A DNA stretch of 64,000 nt from Marinomonas polaris DSM 16579 (GTDB lineage Bacteria; Pseudomonadota; Gammaproteobacteria; Pseudomonadales; Marinomonadaceae), in assembly GCF_900129155.1 (NCBI RefSeq), contig NZ_FQVF01000013.1, forward strand, positions 50,979 through 114,978, given 5' to 3'. Positions 9,691 through 19,253 of the stretch are shown here, piece after piece. Under the pieces are notes generated by a model that was given only the letters and a program-made list of their open reading frames with translations, was not told where the DNA came from and ran no database searches. The position numbers were made by a program, and so were the translations under genes. Every line of letters begins with the position of its first letter. Position 1 is the stretch's first letter.

Positions 9691-9727
9691 AAAACCTCTT
9701 TCTATTTTTGAGATAAAAAGAGGTTTT
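9691..9727 (-). terminator. Intrinsic terminator downstream of the amidohydrolase gene
   Basis: AAAACCTCTTT (9691-9701) pairs with AAAGAGGTTTT (9717-9727), and three further inner pairs follow after one mismatch. The A-rich tract at 9684-9694 becomes a long U-tract on the minus strand, so it ends transcripts of the gene at 9816-11222. Confidence 0.85.
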
Positions 9728-9815
9728 TCTCGAGCTAAAAAACAATAACGATGAAGTAGTAAAGAGCTGTGCACGACGTCATGATCGAAGACTAGCAGCA
9801 GTCGTGCAAAGGTAT

Positions 9816-11222
9816 CTATAGAACTTCGTCACCATTCGCTATCACAGTATCACGCACAATTTGAGTGTATTCCACGGCTTCTTTAATAATCGCGGCTTCA
9901 TCTACGGTGAGTATTTTCTTGTCTTCCATAAGGATTTTGCCGTCAACTATACTGTGTCGAACATCGCTAGGATAAGCAGAATAAACCAAGGCAGAGTAAG
10001 GATTATACATAGGTACCATATGCGGAGCCTTGGTATCCACGACGATAATATCTGCTAATTTTCCAACTTCTAATGAACCAACACGATCTTCCATATGCAG
10101 CGCTTTTGCTGCACCCATGGTTGCCATATCAATGACTTTAATCGGTGGCATAGCCGCACGATCTTGATTAACCAATTTATGGACCTTAGCAACCTGCCCA
10201 AATTCAGCAATAGTACTTAGATTATTGCCAGACATTGGACCATCTGTCCCTAGACCAATCCGAACACCTTCGTCATACATTTTTAGAGCAGGCGAAACAC
10301 CTTTCGCCGACTTGATATTTGCGCTCATGTTATGCGCCACGCCCATGCCACTTTCTTTAACAAGCTCAATATCATGATCGTCTACTAGAATCATATGAGC
10401 GCCAACTAAATGATCATTCAAAGCACCAATATCATGCATATATTGAACAGGGCTTTTACCGTCAGCTCGCTCGGCAATTTTTTCTTGCTCGGTGTGAGAT
10501 TCGGCTAAATGGATCAGCACCGGCACGTTTTTCTCTTTGGATAATTCAGCTACTCGCTGCAACACTTCAGTGGTGTTTGTATAAGGAGCATGAGGCGCGA
10601 ACGCTGGTGTAATGCGTGGATGGTCTTTGTATTCTTCAATGAATCTTAACGCGTAGTTAATACCTTCTTCGGCGTTTTTAGCGTCTGCGACCGGAAATTT
10701 AATCACAGTCTCACCAAGCACAGCACGCATGCCGATTTGATCAACCGTTTTAGCGACTTCATCTTCAAAATAATACATATCGGCGTAGGTAGTAACACCG
10801 CCACGCAACATCTCGACATTGCCAAGATTAGCGCCAATACGCACCATATCACGGGTAATTAGCTTGTTTTCAAGAGGGAAAATATAACGATGCAAACGGT
10901 CTGGCACATCATCTGCTAAAGAACGTAAAACCGTCATAGATACGTGGGTATGAGTATTTATTAAGCCTGGCATTACGATATCGCCTTGCACATCCAATAC
11001 TTTTTTCGCGTCAAATTGAGCGGCTAATGACGCATCACCTACAGCGAAAATTTTATTTCCTTTAATCGCAACAACACCATGGTGATATAGCGTTTTACTG
11101 TTATCCATAGTCAAAACGGTAGCGTCTTTGATTAACAAATCAACAGACTCAGCACTCCATAATGGCGCTGAAAATGTTGTCGTTGCTAATACTGCCAATA
11201 AGACACTTTTTTTAAACTGCAT
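9816..11222 (-). CDS. Exported amidohydrolase of the MTA/SAH deaminase-like family
   Basis: It is predicted to deaminate or hydrolyse a ring nitrogen compound with a divalent metal. I place the start at the ATG at 11222, with AAAGGA 7 bases upstream, rather than 10 codons earlier. The resulting 468-residue protein starts with a signal peptide (FKKSVLLAVLA, cleavage likely after residue 24, WSA). The amidohydrolase metal site follows: H91-x-H93, H211 in FAPHAPYT, H238 in HLAESHTE and D327 in GLGTDGPM. The TRZ/ATZ/MTA-SAH deaminase subgroup is usually cytoplasmic, so an exported form is unusual. The true substrate is unknown. Confidence 0.8.
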   Translation of the reverse strand: MQFKKSVLLAVLATTTFSAPLWSAESVDLLIKDATVLTMDNSKTLYHHGVVAIKGNKIFAVGDASLAAQFDAKKVLDVQGDIVMPGLINTHTHVSMTVLRSLADDVPDRLHRYIFPLENKLITRDMVRIGANLGNVEMLRGGVTTYADMYYFEDEVAKTVDQIGMRAVLGETVIKFPVADAKNAEEGINYALRFIEEYKDHPRITPAFAPHAPYTNTTEVLQRVAELSKEKNVPVLIHLAESHTEQEKIAERADGKSPVQYMHDIGALNDHLVGAHMILVDDHDIELVKESGMGVAHNMSANIKSAKGVSPALKMYDEGVRIGLGTDGPMSGNNLSTIAEFGQVAKVHKLVNQDRAAMPPIKVIDMATMGAAKALHMEDRVGSLEVGKLADIIVVDTKAPHMVPMYNPYSALVYSAYPSDVRHSIVDGKILMEDKKILTVDEAAIIKEAVEYTQIVRDTVIANGDEVL

Positions 11223-11341
11223 TCGATTGTCCTTTATTAGATAATGTTCCAAATAGGTCGCTTTTTAACGGCGACGTTACTTAATAATACCTGCATGTTT
11301 TATTCCAACACAGAAGCATGTTCAAAATTTAGGATTAGAAA

Positions 11342-12277
11342 TTGAATCATAACATCGTCACCAAGCTTCAAAGTGGTCTTGGCAAAGCCTTAACCTACTT
11401 CATTTTATTATCCTGTTTGGCTATTTTGGTACTCTATCTTGTACAGCGCTTTGGGACGCAATACGCCGAAGACAAAATTCAAGAACAGCTTAATCAATCT
11501 GGTTTAGCACCTTTTGTCCATTATGAAAGCATTCACCTTGATCCATTCACTCTGACGCCCTCTCTGGAAAATGTCAGCTTTGGTACTGAAAATGCACCTT
11601 GGCTACGCTTCGCTAGAATTTCGTTTAATAGCTACCCAATCAAATACCCTGATTTAGATGTAGAATTTTGGATACAAGAAAGCCCAATCGGCAGCTTATC
11701 CCGTGATACACGAAACCTAATGCGTGCAGGTGGAATTGAAACCTTACTTGGTAAAGGCTCTTTTACTTCCAAGGTTGAGGGTGAAAAAGTCTCGTCTCAA
11801 TTCAAACTAGACATAAAGGATATTGGCAAGCTAGATCTGTCTTCTAAAATCAACGTATTGGATCATGGCATCATCATGTCTGATCTACGTTCTGACGTAC
11901 TCGCATCGTTTGCATTAGGCCAGCCCGAAGCGCTACCCATCATCTATGGTGACGCCATTGAACTGCATTCTTTAGAGGTGAAATACGAAGAATCAGGATT
12001 AATCACTCATCTGTTTCCTCAATCGGCTGTTTTGCGAGATTCACCAGGAAATCAGTCGAACGGTCTGAGATACGCAAGCCAAGCATTGGGGCTTGCGTCA
12101 GCAGATTCGGAAGAAGCGAAACACGTTGCCGATACATTATTAACGTTTTTAATGCAGCCTGAAAAACTGAGCCTAACTATGCAACCTTCTTCGGCTCTCA
12201 GTCTAAAAGAGCTAGTGTTAATGGCAAACAAAGGTACTCTTTATAAAGACAGTAAAATGACGTTACTGAACAATTAG
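11342..12277 (+). CDS. Membrane-anchored protein of unknown function
   Basis: I do not recognise this 311-residue protein. It has one hydrophobic helix near residues 17-35 and then a soluble domain predicted to lie in the periplasm, with alternating beta-type segments (HYESIHLDPFTLTPSLENVSF) that recall AsmA- or DUF748-like proteins. That likeness is only suggestive. The start codon is TTG at 11342, supported by AGGA 7 bases upstream; no ATG is available in frame near the helix. It is divergent from the exported amidohydrolase and shares its 119-bp intergenic region. Confidence 0.6.
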   Translation: MNHNIVTKLQSGLGKALTYFILLSCLAILVLYLVQRFGTQYAEDKIQEQLNQSGLAPFVHYESIHLDPFTLTPSLENVSFGTENAPWLRFARISFNSYPIKYPDLDVEFWIQESPIGSLSRDTRNLMRAGGIETLLGKGSFTSKVEGEKVSSQFKLDIKDIGKLDLSSKINVLDHGIIMSDLRSDVLASFALGQPEALPIIYGDAIELHSLEVKYEESGLITHLFPQSAVLRDSPGNQSNGLRYASQALGLASADSEEAKHVADTLLTFLMQPEKLSLTMQPSSALSLKELVLMANKGTLYKDSKMTLLNN

Positions 12278-12306
12278 CAAGGCGCTACTATATTAACAAG
12301 ACTCTA

Positions 12307-12344
12307 TTTTACAGCCCAAGTGTCTCCACGCATGGGCTGTAAAA
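12307..12344. terminator. Bidirectional terminator hairpin
   Basis: TTTTACAGCCCA (12307-12318) pairs perfectly over 12 bp with TGGGCTGTAAAA (12333-12344) around a 14-base loop. It separates two converging genes. Confidence 0.8.
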
Positions 12345-12356
12345 ACCATCAAAAAT

Positions 12357-12734
12357 CTAAAAAGGATTAAACATTTCCCGATAAGACTGATTAGAAGTTG
12401 CTCTGGCAATACCTTTCACCATCCTAAAAATCGACCAAATCCAAACACAAAACAACAAAATATAGCCGATAAAAAATAACGTCAGTATCACGCCAATCAC
12501 GCTCCAAAAGATCCCCCACCAAAAAGTACCAATAATATTAGCGTAGTGATCTTCAAAAAAAGTGCCACGGGCCTCATCTGCTTTTACCATGGCCCAAATG
12601 GCACCGATAAACCAAAAGACACCCGTGAATATGCCTAACAACATAAAAACATAGGCAATCACCACATTACTTTTTGCGTTTTCCTCTCGTGGCGTTAACG
12701 GTCTAAGACGGTTATCTGGTTCAAATCCGGACAT
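12357..12734 (-). CDS. Small membrane protein, DUF4870/Tic20-like
   Basis: The 125-residue product has a polar N-terminus of about 22 residues and then three hydrophobic stretches near 24-48, 66-82 and 84-104. A short basic tail ends in YREMFNPF. The layout fits the small DUF4870/Tic20-like inner-membrane proteins common in proteobacteria, whose function is not established. It converges on the gene at 11342 across a terminator and is divergent from the NYN-domain gene. I cannot assign a role. Confidence 0.65.
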   Translation of the reverse strand: MSGFEPDNRLRPLTPREENAKSNVVIAYVFMLLGIFTGVFWFIGAIWAMVKADEARGTFFEDHYANIIGTFWWGIFWSVIGVILTLFFIGYILLFCVWIWSIFRMVKGIARATSNQSYREMFNPF

Positions 12735-12901
12735 ATATAAACACTCCGTTATCCAATAAAAATTTGTCTAATAAGCATAATGGGGATGCTTTTAAAATTA
12801 TCGCCCTCTTCTTATCCAGTTTTATGATTTCTTTTCAATACGAATACTTGTAACGTGTTCTTTCCCCACTCTGTTTTTCACTCATACTGCCTAGGAATAC
12901 C

Positions 12902-13378
12902 ATGACAAATGTGACGATTTTAGTCGATGTTCAAAATGTCTATTACACCACGAGACAAGCGTTTGGACGCTCTTTCGACTACAACACTTTTTGGCAACAA
13001 GCGACTGAAGGTCGAAATGTCGTAAAGGCCATCGCTTACGCCATAGACAGAGGCGATGAGAAACAACGACAGTTTCAAAATATCCTACGAGCGATTGGCT
13101 TTGAAGTGAAATTGAAACCCTTCATTCAACGCTCGGATGGCTCAGCAAAAGGCGACTGGGATGTGGGTATTGCTATCGATGGCATAGAGCATGGTAAAGA
13201 TAGCGATGTCCTTGTTTTGCTTTCTGGCGATGGCGACTTCGATATTCTCGCTAAAACACTCAGGGAAAAATACCAAACTAAAGTAGAAGTCTATGGCGTT
13301 GAATCCTTAACTGCACAGTCATTAATCAATGCTGCCGATTCTTTTACCGCCATCGGTAACAAATTGTTACTTAAATAG
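12902..13378 (+). CDS. NYN-domain protein (LabA/DUF88-like)
   Basis: It is a single-domain PIN-like NYN protein of 158 residues, a fold associated with RNA or nucleotide cleavage. Conserved acidic positions are visible: Asp9 with Asn12 (LVDVQN), Asp85/Asp87 in KGDWDV, and the LSGDGDFD segment at 107-114, which together form the expected metal site. The start follows a weak TAGGA. No partner gene is fused or overlapping; the next genes are diguanylate cyclases 82 bp downstream. The biological substrate is unknown. Confidence 0.85.
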   Translation: MTNVTILVDVQNVYYTTRQAFGRSFDYNTFWQQATEGRNVVKAIAYAIDRGDEKQRQFQNILRAIGFEVKLKPFIQRSDGSAKGDWDVGIAIDGIEHGKDSDVLVLLSGDGDFDILAKTLREKYQTKVEVYGVESLTAQSLINAADSFTAIGNKLLLK

Positions 13379-13460
13379 ATCAAACTAGTCTATATTTTTA
13401 AGAGAGAATATGTCCCCTTAAGAATCCTTACTGATTATTTTATATACAGAAAGTGACGAA

Positions 13461-14513
13461 ATGACGACTCAAACAAACTTCTTATTATTGGAAACAAGAG
13501 ACACCCTGCATAAGTGGCTGAGCCTAGTCACGGGTGTAATCATGATCTTTTACTGCTTTCTTAATGTCGTCATCTTAAACCAAATTACCATTGGCATTAT
13601 TGATGCTATTTTTGGCCTAATAAATTTGTATTTTTTTAGAGCGGCTCAGCTAGAAAAAGCAAAAAAATGGCATACCTACATGCTAACTTTCTCAATCACA
13701 GCTGCTGTCATTTATGCTTTTTATTTTGCAGATCTAAGAGCAGGCTCTATTTACTGGTTTCTTGTCTTACCACCGCTATATTGCCTACTTGCAGGTCCAA
13801 AACTTGGACTCTTCTATACTATTCTCTTGTCCATACCTGCTCTTGCTATTTTATTCATTAAATCCGATACAGAGAATTTCATCCCCTATCGATCTGTTCT
13901 TAACTTCGTATTAGCCTACTTTTTGTCCTACGCCATTTGCTATTTATATGAAACTCAATATGCAAAAAGCAGCCTACTCCTAGAAAAAATGGCCTTCCAA
14001 GACCCACTAACAGGTGCGCAAAATCGTCACGCGTTAAGACTTTTTTTTGATCACTTCAATAAAGCAGCGGTAGACCCTTTTCAGGAAAAAGAGCAAGAAG
14101 AAACCCGCCTGCTGATTATAGATATTGACCACTTTAAAAGCGTCAATGATGAATTTGGGCATGATGTTGGCGATTCAGTACTAATTGAAATGACTGAACT
14201 ACTACACTATTGTATAAACAATGATCATGTATATCGTATTGGCGGAGAAGAGTTTCTTATTGTCTTAAATGATTACACCCAAACTCAAGCATTTGATTTT
14301 GCGGAAACTATTCGCAAAACAGTAGAAAACTCTATTTTTAGAACTCACCAACAAAACATCAAAATCACCGTGAGCATTGGCATAGCACAGCTCAACAAAG
14401 GGCAATCATTCAGAGAGTTTTTACGCGTCGCTGATAAAAACCTTTACACTGCGAAAAATGAAGGACGCAACTTAGTACATTATGGATCGATGAGTGTTAC
14501 CGAGGCGGTTTAA
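13461..14513 (+). CDS. Membrane diguanylate cyclase (GGDEF), first of a tandem pair
   Basis: It is predicted to make cyclic di-GMP from two GTP. The 350-residue protein has six probable membrane helices in residues 18-165 with almost no periplasmic domain, then a GGDEF domain with DPLTGAQNRH at 181-190, the IDIDHFKSVND segment near 220 and the intact signature GGEEF at 261-265. The RxxD inhibitory site expected five residues before it is not conserved (INND at 252-255), so product inhibition is probably absent. The next gene is a paralogue with the same design, 59 bp downstream. Confidence 0.92.
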   Translation: MTTQTNFLLLETRDTLHKWLSLVTGVIMIFYCFLNVVILNQITIGIIDAIFGLINLYFFRAAQLEKAKKWHTYMLTFSITAAVIYAFYFADLRAGSIYWFLVLPPLYCLLAGPKLGLFYTILLSIPALAILFIKSDTENFIPYRSVLNFVLAYFLSYAICYLYETQYAKSSLLLEKMAFQDPLTGAQNRHALRLFFDHFNKAAVDPFQEKEQEETRLLIIDIDHFKSVNDEFGHDVGDSVLIEMTELLHYCINNDHVYRIGGEEFLIVLNDYTQTQAFDFAETIRKTVENSIFRTHQQNIKITVSIGIAQLNKGQSFREFLRVADKNLYTAKNEGRNLVHYGSMSVTEAV

Positions 14514-14572
14514 GAGCACACCTTATAACTGACTATTATTTACTACTTCCATGGCTCTTAAGTGAATCATCA

Positions 14573-15571
14573 ATGAGTACACGACGTTACCCACATTCCT
14601 CCGTGTCACCTGAGGAATTCCACAAATGGCTAAGCGCGTTAATTTGCGTATTGAACTGCGTCTATTTTTTACTAAACATGATGGTTATGCAAAAATTTGG
14701 CATTGGAGCCGTGCAGATCACCGTCGCAGTATTTAGCGGTTATTGCTTTTATAAATCGTCAAAAGGCCTGTACCAACCTTGGCATAGCTACACCTTACTA
14801 ACTTCATTAACCTTAAGTATTCTACTTTCTATTGCCGTTATGGAGCTGGTAGCAGGAGCAACCTATTGGGGCCTTGCTTTACCTTTTTGGTATTACAGTT
14901 TGTTTGGCTTAAGAAAAGGCTTTATTTTTAGTGCGGTTATCGTGCTATCTACAGCAACGGTTATATTTTTTCGTACCGACACGAATATATTTATGCCTTA
15001 TAGAACGATATTCAACTTTACTTTGGTTTATTGCTCTATTTGGCTTGTGTGCCATGTCTACGAAGTACAACGTCAAAAAACCAGCGAACTCCTCCACTCA
15101 CTTGCATTACAAGACGACTTAACAGACCTACAAAATCGTCATGCTCTAAAAGCCGACTTTCGAGCTTTCCACAAAAATTTTGAAAACATGCACATGCTTA
15201 TTATTGATATTGACCACTTCAAAAATATCAATGATAAATACGGTCACGATATTGGTGACTCAGTACTTATAAAGGTTGCTGATACCCTGACGCAATCCAT
15301 TCAGACAAAAGAGATATACCGCTTAGGCGGAGAAGAATTCATCATTCTATTAAAAAATATCAGTGATGAAGAGGCTTGTAGGCAAGCAGAAAAAGTCAGA
15401 AAGGCAATAGAACTAGGAATATTCTTTAGCCATAACGAACCAATCAAACTAACTGTGAGTATTGGTATTAGCTCATTACGGCCGGAGCATGAATTCACCG
15501 ATTTCCTTCGCGCAGCAGATCAAAAACTCTACCAAGCAAAACGTGAGGGCCGGAATAGAGTCTGCGCTTAG
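14573..15571 (+). CDS. Membrane diguanylate cyclase (GGDEF), second of a tandem pair
   Basis: The 332-residue protein repeats the architecture of the upstream gene: a polar start, about six membrane helices up to residue 162, then a GGDEF domain with [10 protein letters not shown] at 181-190 and an intact GGEEF at 252-256. The inhibitory RxxD is missing (IQTK at the expected place). Both proteins share segments such as FHKWLS/LHKWLS near the start, a YR-(S/T) motif before the last helix and TVSIGI near the end, pointing to a local duplication followed by strong divergence. Its stop codon overlaps the stop of the converging VF530 gene. Confidence 0.92.
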   Translation: MSTRRYPHSSVSPEEFHKWLSALICVLNCVYFLLNMMVMQKFGIGAVQITVAVFSGYCFYKSSKGLYQPWHSYTLLTSLTLSILLSIAVMELVAGATYWGLALPFWYYSLFGLRKGFIFSAVIVLSTATVIFFRTDTNIFMPYRTIFNFTLVYCSIWLVCHVYEVQRQKTSELLHSLALQDDLTDLQNRHALKADFRAFHKNFENMHMLIIDIDHFKNINDKYGHDIGDSVLIKVADTLTQSIQTKEIYRLGGEEFIILLKNISDEEACRQAEKVRKAIELGIFFSHNEPIKLTVSIGISSLRPEHEFTDFLRAADQKLYQAKREGRNRVCA

Positions 15572-15789
15572 CTGCTAAAAGTTTCCAAAAATAACGCTTC
15601 AACCTTTTCTCTGGCCCAAGGGGTTTTACGCAAAAACTTCAAACTGGACTTCACTGAAGGATCGCTTTTGAAACAATTAATATTGATACGAATCGACAAC
15701 TCCTCCCAACCGTAATGCTCCACCAGATCCGTGACAACCTTCTCTAGTTTCACACCATGCAAAGGGTTATTAACTTGTGTTCCGACCAT
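15568..15789 (-). CDS. VF530 family (DUF2132) small DNA-binding-like protein
   Basis: The 73-residue product has the VF530 pattern: [13 protein letters not shown] at 7-19, YGWEELS near 26-32 and [23 protein letters not shown] at 38-60. The family has a small helical fold described as DNA-binding, with no clear biological role. Length is typical. The last bases overlap the converging diguanylate cyclase gene by 4 bp, so the two transcripts are antisense at their ends. Confidence 0.88.
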   Translation of the reverse strand: MVGTQVNNPLHGVKLEKVVTDLVEHYGWEELSIRININCFKSDPSVKSSLKFLRKTPWAREKVEALFLETFSS

Positions 15790-15850
15790 GTCTGTTTATT
15801 CCTATAACTCAATTAGCTATTTAGCCGAGAGTATACAGCAAGCCGGAAAA

Positions 15851-15892
15851 AGCCGCTTAAAGATATTGCGGCTAATTCCAGCTTCGTGCTGG
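15851..15892 (-). terminator. Terminator of the sugar operon
   Basis: Two adjacent hairpins are present: AGCCGC (15851-15856) with GCGGCT (15868-15873), and CCAGC (15878-15882) with GCTGG (15888-15892). On the minus strand the first ends in GCGGCTTTTT, a typical intrinsic terminator, just after the last gene of the eight-gene operon. Confidence 0.8.
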
Positions 15893-15907
15893 TCTCGCTT
15901 CTAATAA

Positions 15908-17044
15908 CTAATCAGTTAATGGAACCCAAAGGCCATTATTTTGGCTCGAATAAACGGTAGCTGTGATAAATCGCATTCCATGTAACCCCGTTGCCAATGT
16001 TGGTAAATTAGGATTCGGTGTTGATGTAAGCAGCTGCTCGGCAAACTCACGATACAAATTCGCAAACGCCTCTAAATAACCTTCAGGATGACCAGACGGA
16101 ATACGAGAAACCAATGTGGCCGCCTCGCTCAAATAGCTATTGCCTCGACGAAGGCGTTGGCTTGGTTCACCTAACACAGAATAAATCAGCTCATTAGGTG
16201 ATTCCTGATGCCACTCGATGCCGGCTTTATCGCCATAAATCCGCAACGACAAGGCATTCTCATTGCCAGGAGCCACTTGGCTCGCCCACAAATGACCTTT
16301 AGCTCCGTTTTCATAGCGCAACAGAATATTCGCGTCATCGTCCAAAGCTCGCCCTTCAACCCAGCTGGATAAATCCGCCAAAACTTCTTTACCCTGAGTA
16401 TTACCTACAAAACACGCCAATTGATAAGCATGACTGCCGATGTCACCAACACAGCCTGCCAAACCAGCTTGAGCAGGGTCCGAACGCCAAACCGCTTGTT
16501 TGTTGCCGGTTTGCTCTAACGACTGTGTTAACCAATCCTGCACGTATTCCACTTGTATAGAACGAATTTCACCCAACTTACCCTCTTTCACCATGGCACG
16601 CGCTTCGCGCACCATAGGATAAGCGGAATAATTATGCGTTAACAAAAACTGTGCTTGGCTTGCTTCTGCCACTTGATAAAGCGCTTTGGCTTCTGCCAAA
16701 GTCGCGGTCAGCGGCTTATCGCAAATGACATGAATACCTCTTTTAAGAAACGCCATCGCCACAGGTGCATGCAGATGGTTGGGTGTCACTATGGACACCA
16801 CGTCAATACCATCTTCACGCTCACTTTCCTGACGCGCCATTTCTTCAAAATCCACATAGGATCGAGTAATTCCAAGCGCTTGTGCTGAACGTTCTGCTTT
16901 ATCTGATTGGCTCGATAACGCCCCAGCCACCAATTCATAGTGGTCATCAAGGCGAGCGGCAAAACGATGCACTTCACCTATAAAAGCACCTTCGCCACCA
17001 CCTACCATACCAAGACGCAAACGGCGTTTGCTTGCTTCAGCCAT
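15908..17044 (-). CDS. Gfo/Idh/MocA family oxidoreductase, last gene of sugar operon
   Basis: It is a predicted NAD(P)-dependent sugar or cyclitol dehydrogenase. I choose the ATG at 17044 (GGAG 7 bases upstream, 4 bases after the stop of the preceding gene) rather than one 23 codons earlier. The 378-residue protein has the Rossmann motif GMVGGGEGAFIG near residues 9-20, the typical CDKPL segment with the catalytic lysine near residue 106, and an IGSHAYQLACF segment holding the usual Asp/His pair region. It forms the second of two dehydrogenase/isomerase pairs in this operon, suggesting oxidation and epimerisation of the imported sugar. Confidence 0.88.
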   Translation of the reverse strand: MAEASKRRLRLGMVGGGEGAFIGEVHRFAARLDDHYELVAGALSSQSDKAERSAQALGITRSYVDFEEMARQESEREDGIDVVSIVTPNHLHAPVAMAFLKRGIHVICDKPLTATLAEAKALYQVAEASQAQFLLTHNYSAYPMVREARAMVKEGKLGEIRSIQVEYVQDWLTQSLEQTGNKQAVWRSDPAQAGLAGCVGDIGSHAYQLACFVGNTQGKEVLADLSSWVEGRALDDDANILLRYENGAKGHLWASQVAPGNENALSLRIYGDKAGIEWHQESPNELIYSVLGEPSQRLRRGNSYLSEAATLVSRIPSGHPEGYLEAFANLYREFAEQLLTSTPNPNLPTLATGLHGMRFITATVYSSQNNGLWVPLTD

Positions 17045-17048
17045 AATA

Positions 17049-18104
17049 TTACTCCAACCCCAACATACGACGATTCGCTTGCGCATCGACACCACTGTCA
17101 GCAAAATCATCAAAGGCTTTATCGGTCACTCGGATAATAAAGTCTTGAATATGTTGCGCGCCCTCGCGAGCCCCATCTTCAGGGTGTTTCAAACAACATT
17201 CCCATTCCAATACCGCCCAGCCTGCAAAATCATAGGCGGTGAGCTTGGAGAAAATGCCTTTAAAATCCACCTGTCCATCGCCGATAGAACGAAAACGCCC
17301 AGGACGATCTACCCAATTTTGGAAACCACCATAAACACCACATTTACCATTCAAATTCAGTTCCGCGTCTTTCACATGGAACATCTTGATGCGGTCATGG
17401 TAGTGATCGATAAAGGCCAGATAGTCCAAATGCTGTAACACGAAGTGGCTCGGATCATAAAGAATGTTCGCCCGTTGATGATGATCAACTTCATCAAGAA
17501 AGCGCTCAAAGGTCACGCCGTCATGAAGGTCTTCACCGGGATGAATTTCATAACAAAGATCCACGCCAGCCTCATCAAATGCCTCTAGAATAGGCTTCCA
17601 ACGTCTGCCCAGCTCTGAAAACGCTTCTTCAACTAAGCCCGCTGGGCGCTGTGGCCAAGGGTAAAAATACGGCCATGCTAATGCGCCGGAAAAGGTCGCA
17701 TGAGCATTTAGACCAAGACGTTTTGACGCCTTGGCGGCCATTTTCAATTGTTCCACTGCCCACGCTTGGCGAGCATCCGGATTACCTCTTACGCTCGGAT
17801 CGGCAAAGCCATCAAACGCCTCATCATAGGCTGGATGAACCGCCACCAGCTGACCTTGTAAATGCGTGGATAATTCCGATATCACCACGCCATGCTTTGC
17901 CGCCGTAGCAATTAGCTCGTCACAATAGTCTTGGCTATTTGCGGCGCGCTCGAGATCCATCAAGCGCTTATCCCAAGTGGGAACTTGCACGCCTTTGTAA
18001 CCCAATGAGGCAACCCAACCACAAATCCCGTCGAAACTATTGAAAGGTGCTTCATCGCCCACAAACTGGGCAAGGAAAATCGCTGGTCCTTGTATCGTCT
18101 TCAT
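17049..18104 (-). CDS. Sugar phosphate isomerase/epimerase-like TIM barrel protein
   Basis: The 351-residue product is a xylose-isomerase-like TIM barrel of the AP endonuclease 2 superfamily. Metal-binding residues of the family can be seen in CYEIHPGEDLHD near 198-209, ILYDPSHF near 236-243, HVKDAE near 263-268 and VLEWECC near 313-319. The family includes sugar epimerases, isomerases and dehydratases, so the exact reaction is open. It lies 9 bp after one Gfo/Idh gene and 4 bp before another. It is about 100 residues longer than the other TIM-barrel protein of the operon. Confidence 0.85.
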   Translation of the reverse strand: MKTIQGPAIFLAQFVGDEAPFNSFDGICGWVASLGYKGVQVPTWDKRLMDLERAANSQDYCDELIATAAKHGVVISELSTHLQGQLVAVHPAYDEAFDGFADPSVRGNPDARQAWAVEQLKMAAKASKRLGLNAHATFSGALAWPYFYPWPQRPAGLVEEAFSELGRRWKPILEAFDEAGVDLCYEIHPGEDLHDGVTFERFLDEVDHHQRANILYDPSHFVLQHLDYLAFIDHYHDRIKMFHVKDAELNLNGKCGVYGGFQNWVDRPGRFRSIGDGQVDFKGIFSKLTAYDFAGWAVLEWECCLKHPEDGAREGAQHIQDFIIRVTDKAFDDFADSGVDAQANRRMLGLE

Positions 18105-18113
18105 AATGTCCTC

Positions 18114-19253
18114 CTAAAAACAGGCTGCAAGCAAGGCTTTAGCGGCCTCTGGGTCAAGTGCGCGAGGACGATCACAATGGGTAGTCATTTTGATGGATTG
18201 TCCACTCTCTCCTGACGCCAAAATTGCCGTCATCACTTCCACCCCATGCAATGCTCGGTCAAGTGAGCACATATGATCGCGCCCCATGTGAATCGCCATT
18301 CCCATTTCAGCTAAACCTGCGGCACGATAATTTGCCTTGGCAAGCTCGCCATGGATTTGATTTGGCACGCCAAACGGATGATCCCAGAGTTTCAAGGGCA
18401 TCTCACGACCCTCTTGAATCAGCGATACTTTTCCGCCAAAAAAGTTAGGGTCAGGCAAATACATAGAGCCCTTACTACCATATAACTCCATATGGGAATG
18501 CTGATGGACTTGCACATCCCAACTTGCGCCCAGCGTAATCATTGCCCCATTTTTAAAGCTCAAAATGGCATGAATTGTCGTTGGAGTTTCCACTTCTATC
18601 ATGTCACCAGATCTTGGCTGGCTAGTAATTTTACGTTGCTTACGAGGAATCGATGTTTTGGCAATCACAGACTCCACAGGTCCTAATAGTTGAATCAAGT
18701 TAGCAATGTAGTATGGTCCCAAATCAAGAATCGGACCGCCACCCGCCTTAAAGAAAAAGTCTGGATTTGGGTGCCAGCTTTCCATTCCTGCCCCCATCAC
18801 ATGACAAGTACCAGAGTACACATCACCAATCTCGCCTTTATCTAATAAGTGTCGAGCAAACTGATGCGAACCACCCATAAAGGTGTCTGGTGCACTGCCG
18901 ACTTTGAGTCCTTTCTTCAGTGAAAGCGCTTTCATTTTTTGACCGTCTTCAAGGCTCAAAACCAAAGGCTTTTCTGAATAAACATGTTTTCCAGCTTCAA
19001 GAGCTTGCATGCTTACCGCATAATGTGCTGCAGGAATGGTTAAATTAACAATAACATCAATATCTTGAGAGGCTAATAACTCATCAACACTGCGAGATTC
19101 AATACCATATTTTTGTGCTTTCTCAGCGGATAATTCAGTGTTTAAATCAGCACAAGCAACCATCTTAAGACCACAAAACTGCGGAGCCAAAGATAAGTAA
19201 CTGTCCGAAATATTTCCGCAGCCAATCAGCCCAACCTTCAAAATGGTTTTCAT
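18114..19253 (-). CDS. Gfo/Idh/MocA family oxidoreductase
   Basis: It is a predicted NAD(P)-dependent dehydrogenase for a sugar derivative. The 379-residue protein starts with the Rossmann motif VGLIGCGNISDSY at 7-19, has the YSEKPL catalytic-lysine segment near residue 96, and a GGGPILDLGPYYI segment near 190 where the family has its active-site Asp. It overlaps the upstream isomerase gene by 4 bp (ATGA), so the two form a coupled pair. It differs clearly from the other Gfo/Idh protein of the operon, so the two probably act on different intermediates. Confidence 0.88.
   Translation of the reverse strand: MKTILKVGLIGCGNISDSYLSLAPQFCGLKMVACADLNTELSAEKAQKYGIESRSVDELLASQDIDVIVNLTIPAAHYAVSMQALEAGKHVYSEKPLVLSLEDGQKMKALSLKKGLKVGSAPDTFMGGSHQFARHLLDKGEIGDVYSGTCHVMGAGMESWHPNPDFFFKAGGGPILDLGPYYIANLIQLLGPVESVIAKTSIPRKQRKITSQPRSGDMIEVETPTTIHAILSFKNGAMITLGASWDVQVHQHSHMELYGSKGSMYLPDPNFFGGKVSLIQEGREMPLKLWDHPFGVPNQIHGELAKANYRAAGLAEMGMAIHMGRDHMCSLDRALHGVEVMTAILASGESGQSIKMTTHCDRPRALDPEAAKALLAACF

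Noticed and set aside
17028..17438. 136-codon plus-strand frame over the TIM-barrel gene
   Set aside because: It is antisense to a well-supported operon gene and has no ribosome-binding site or motif.
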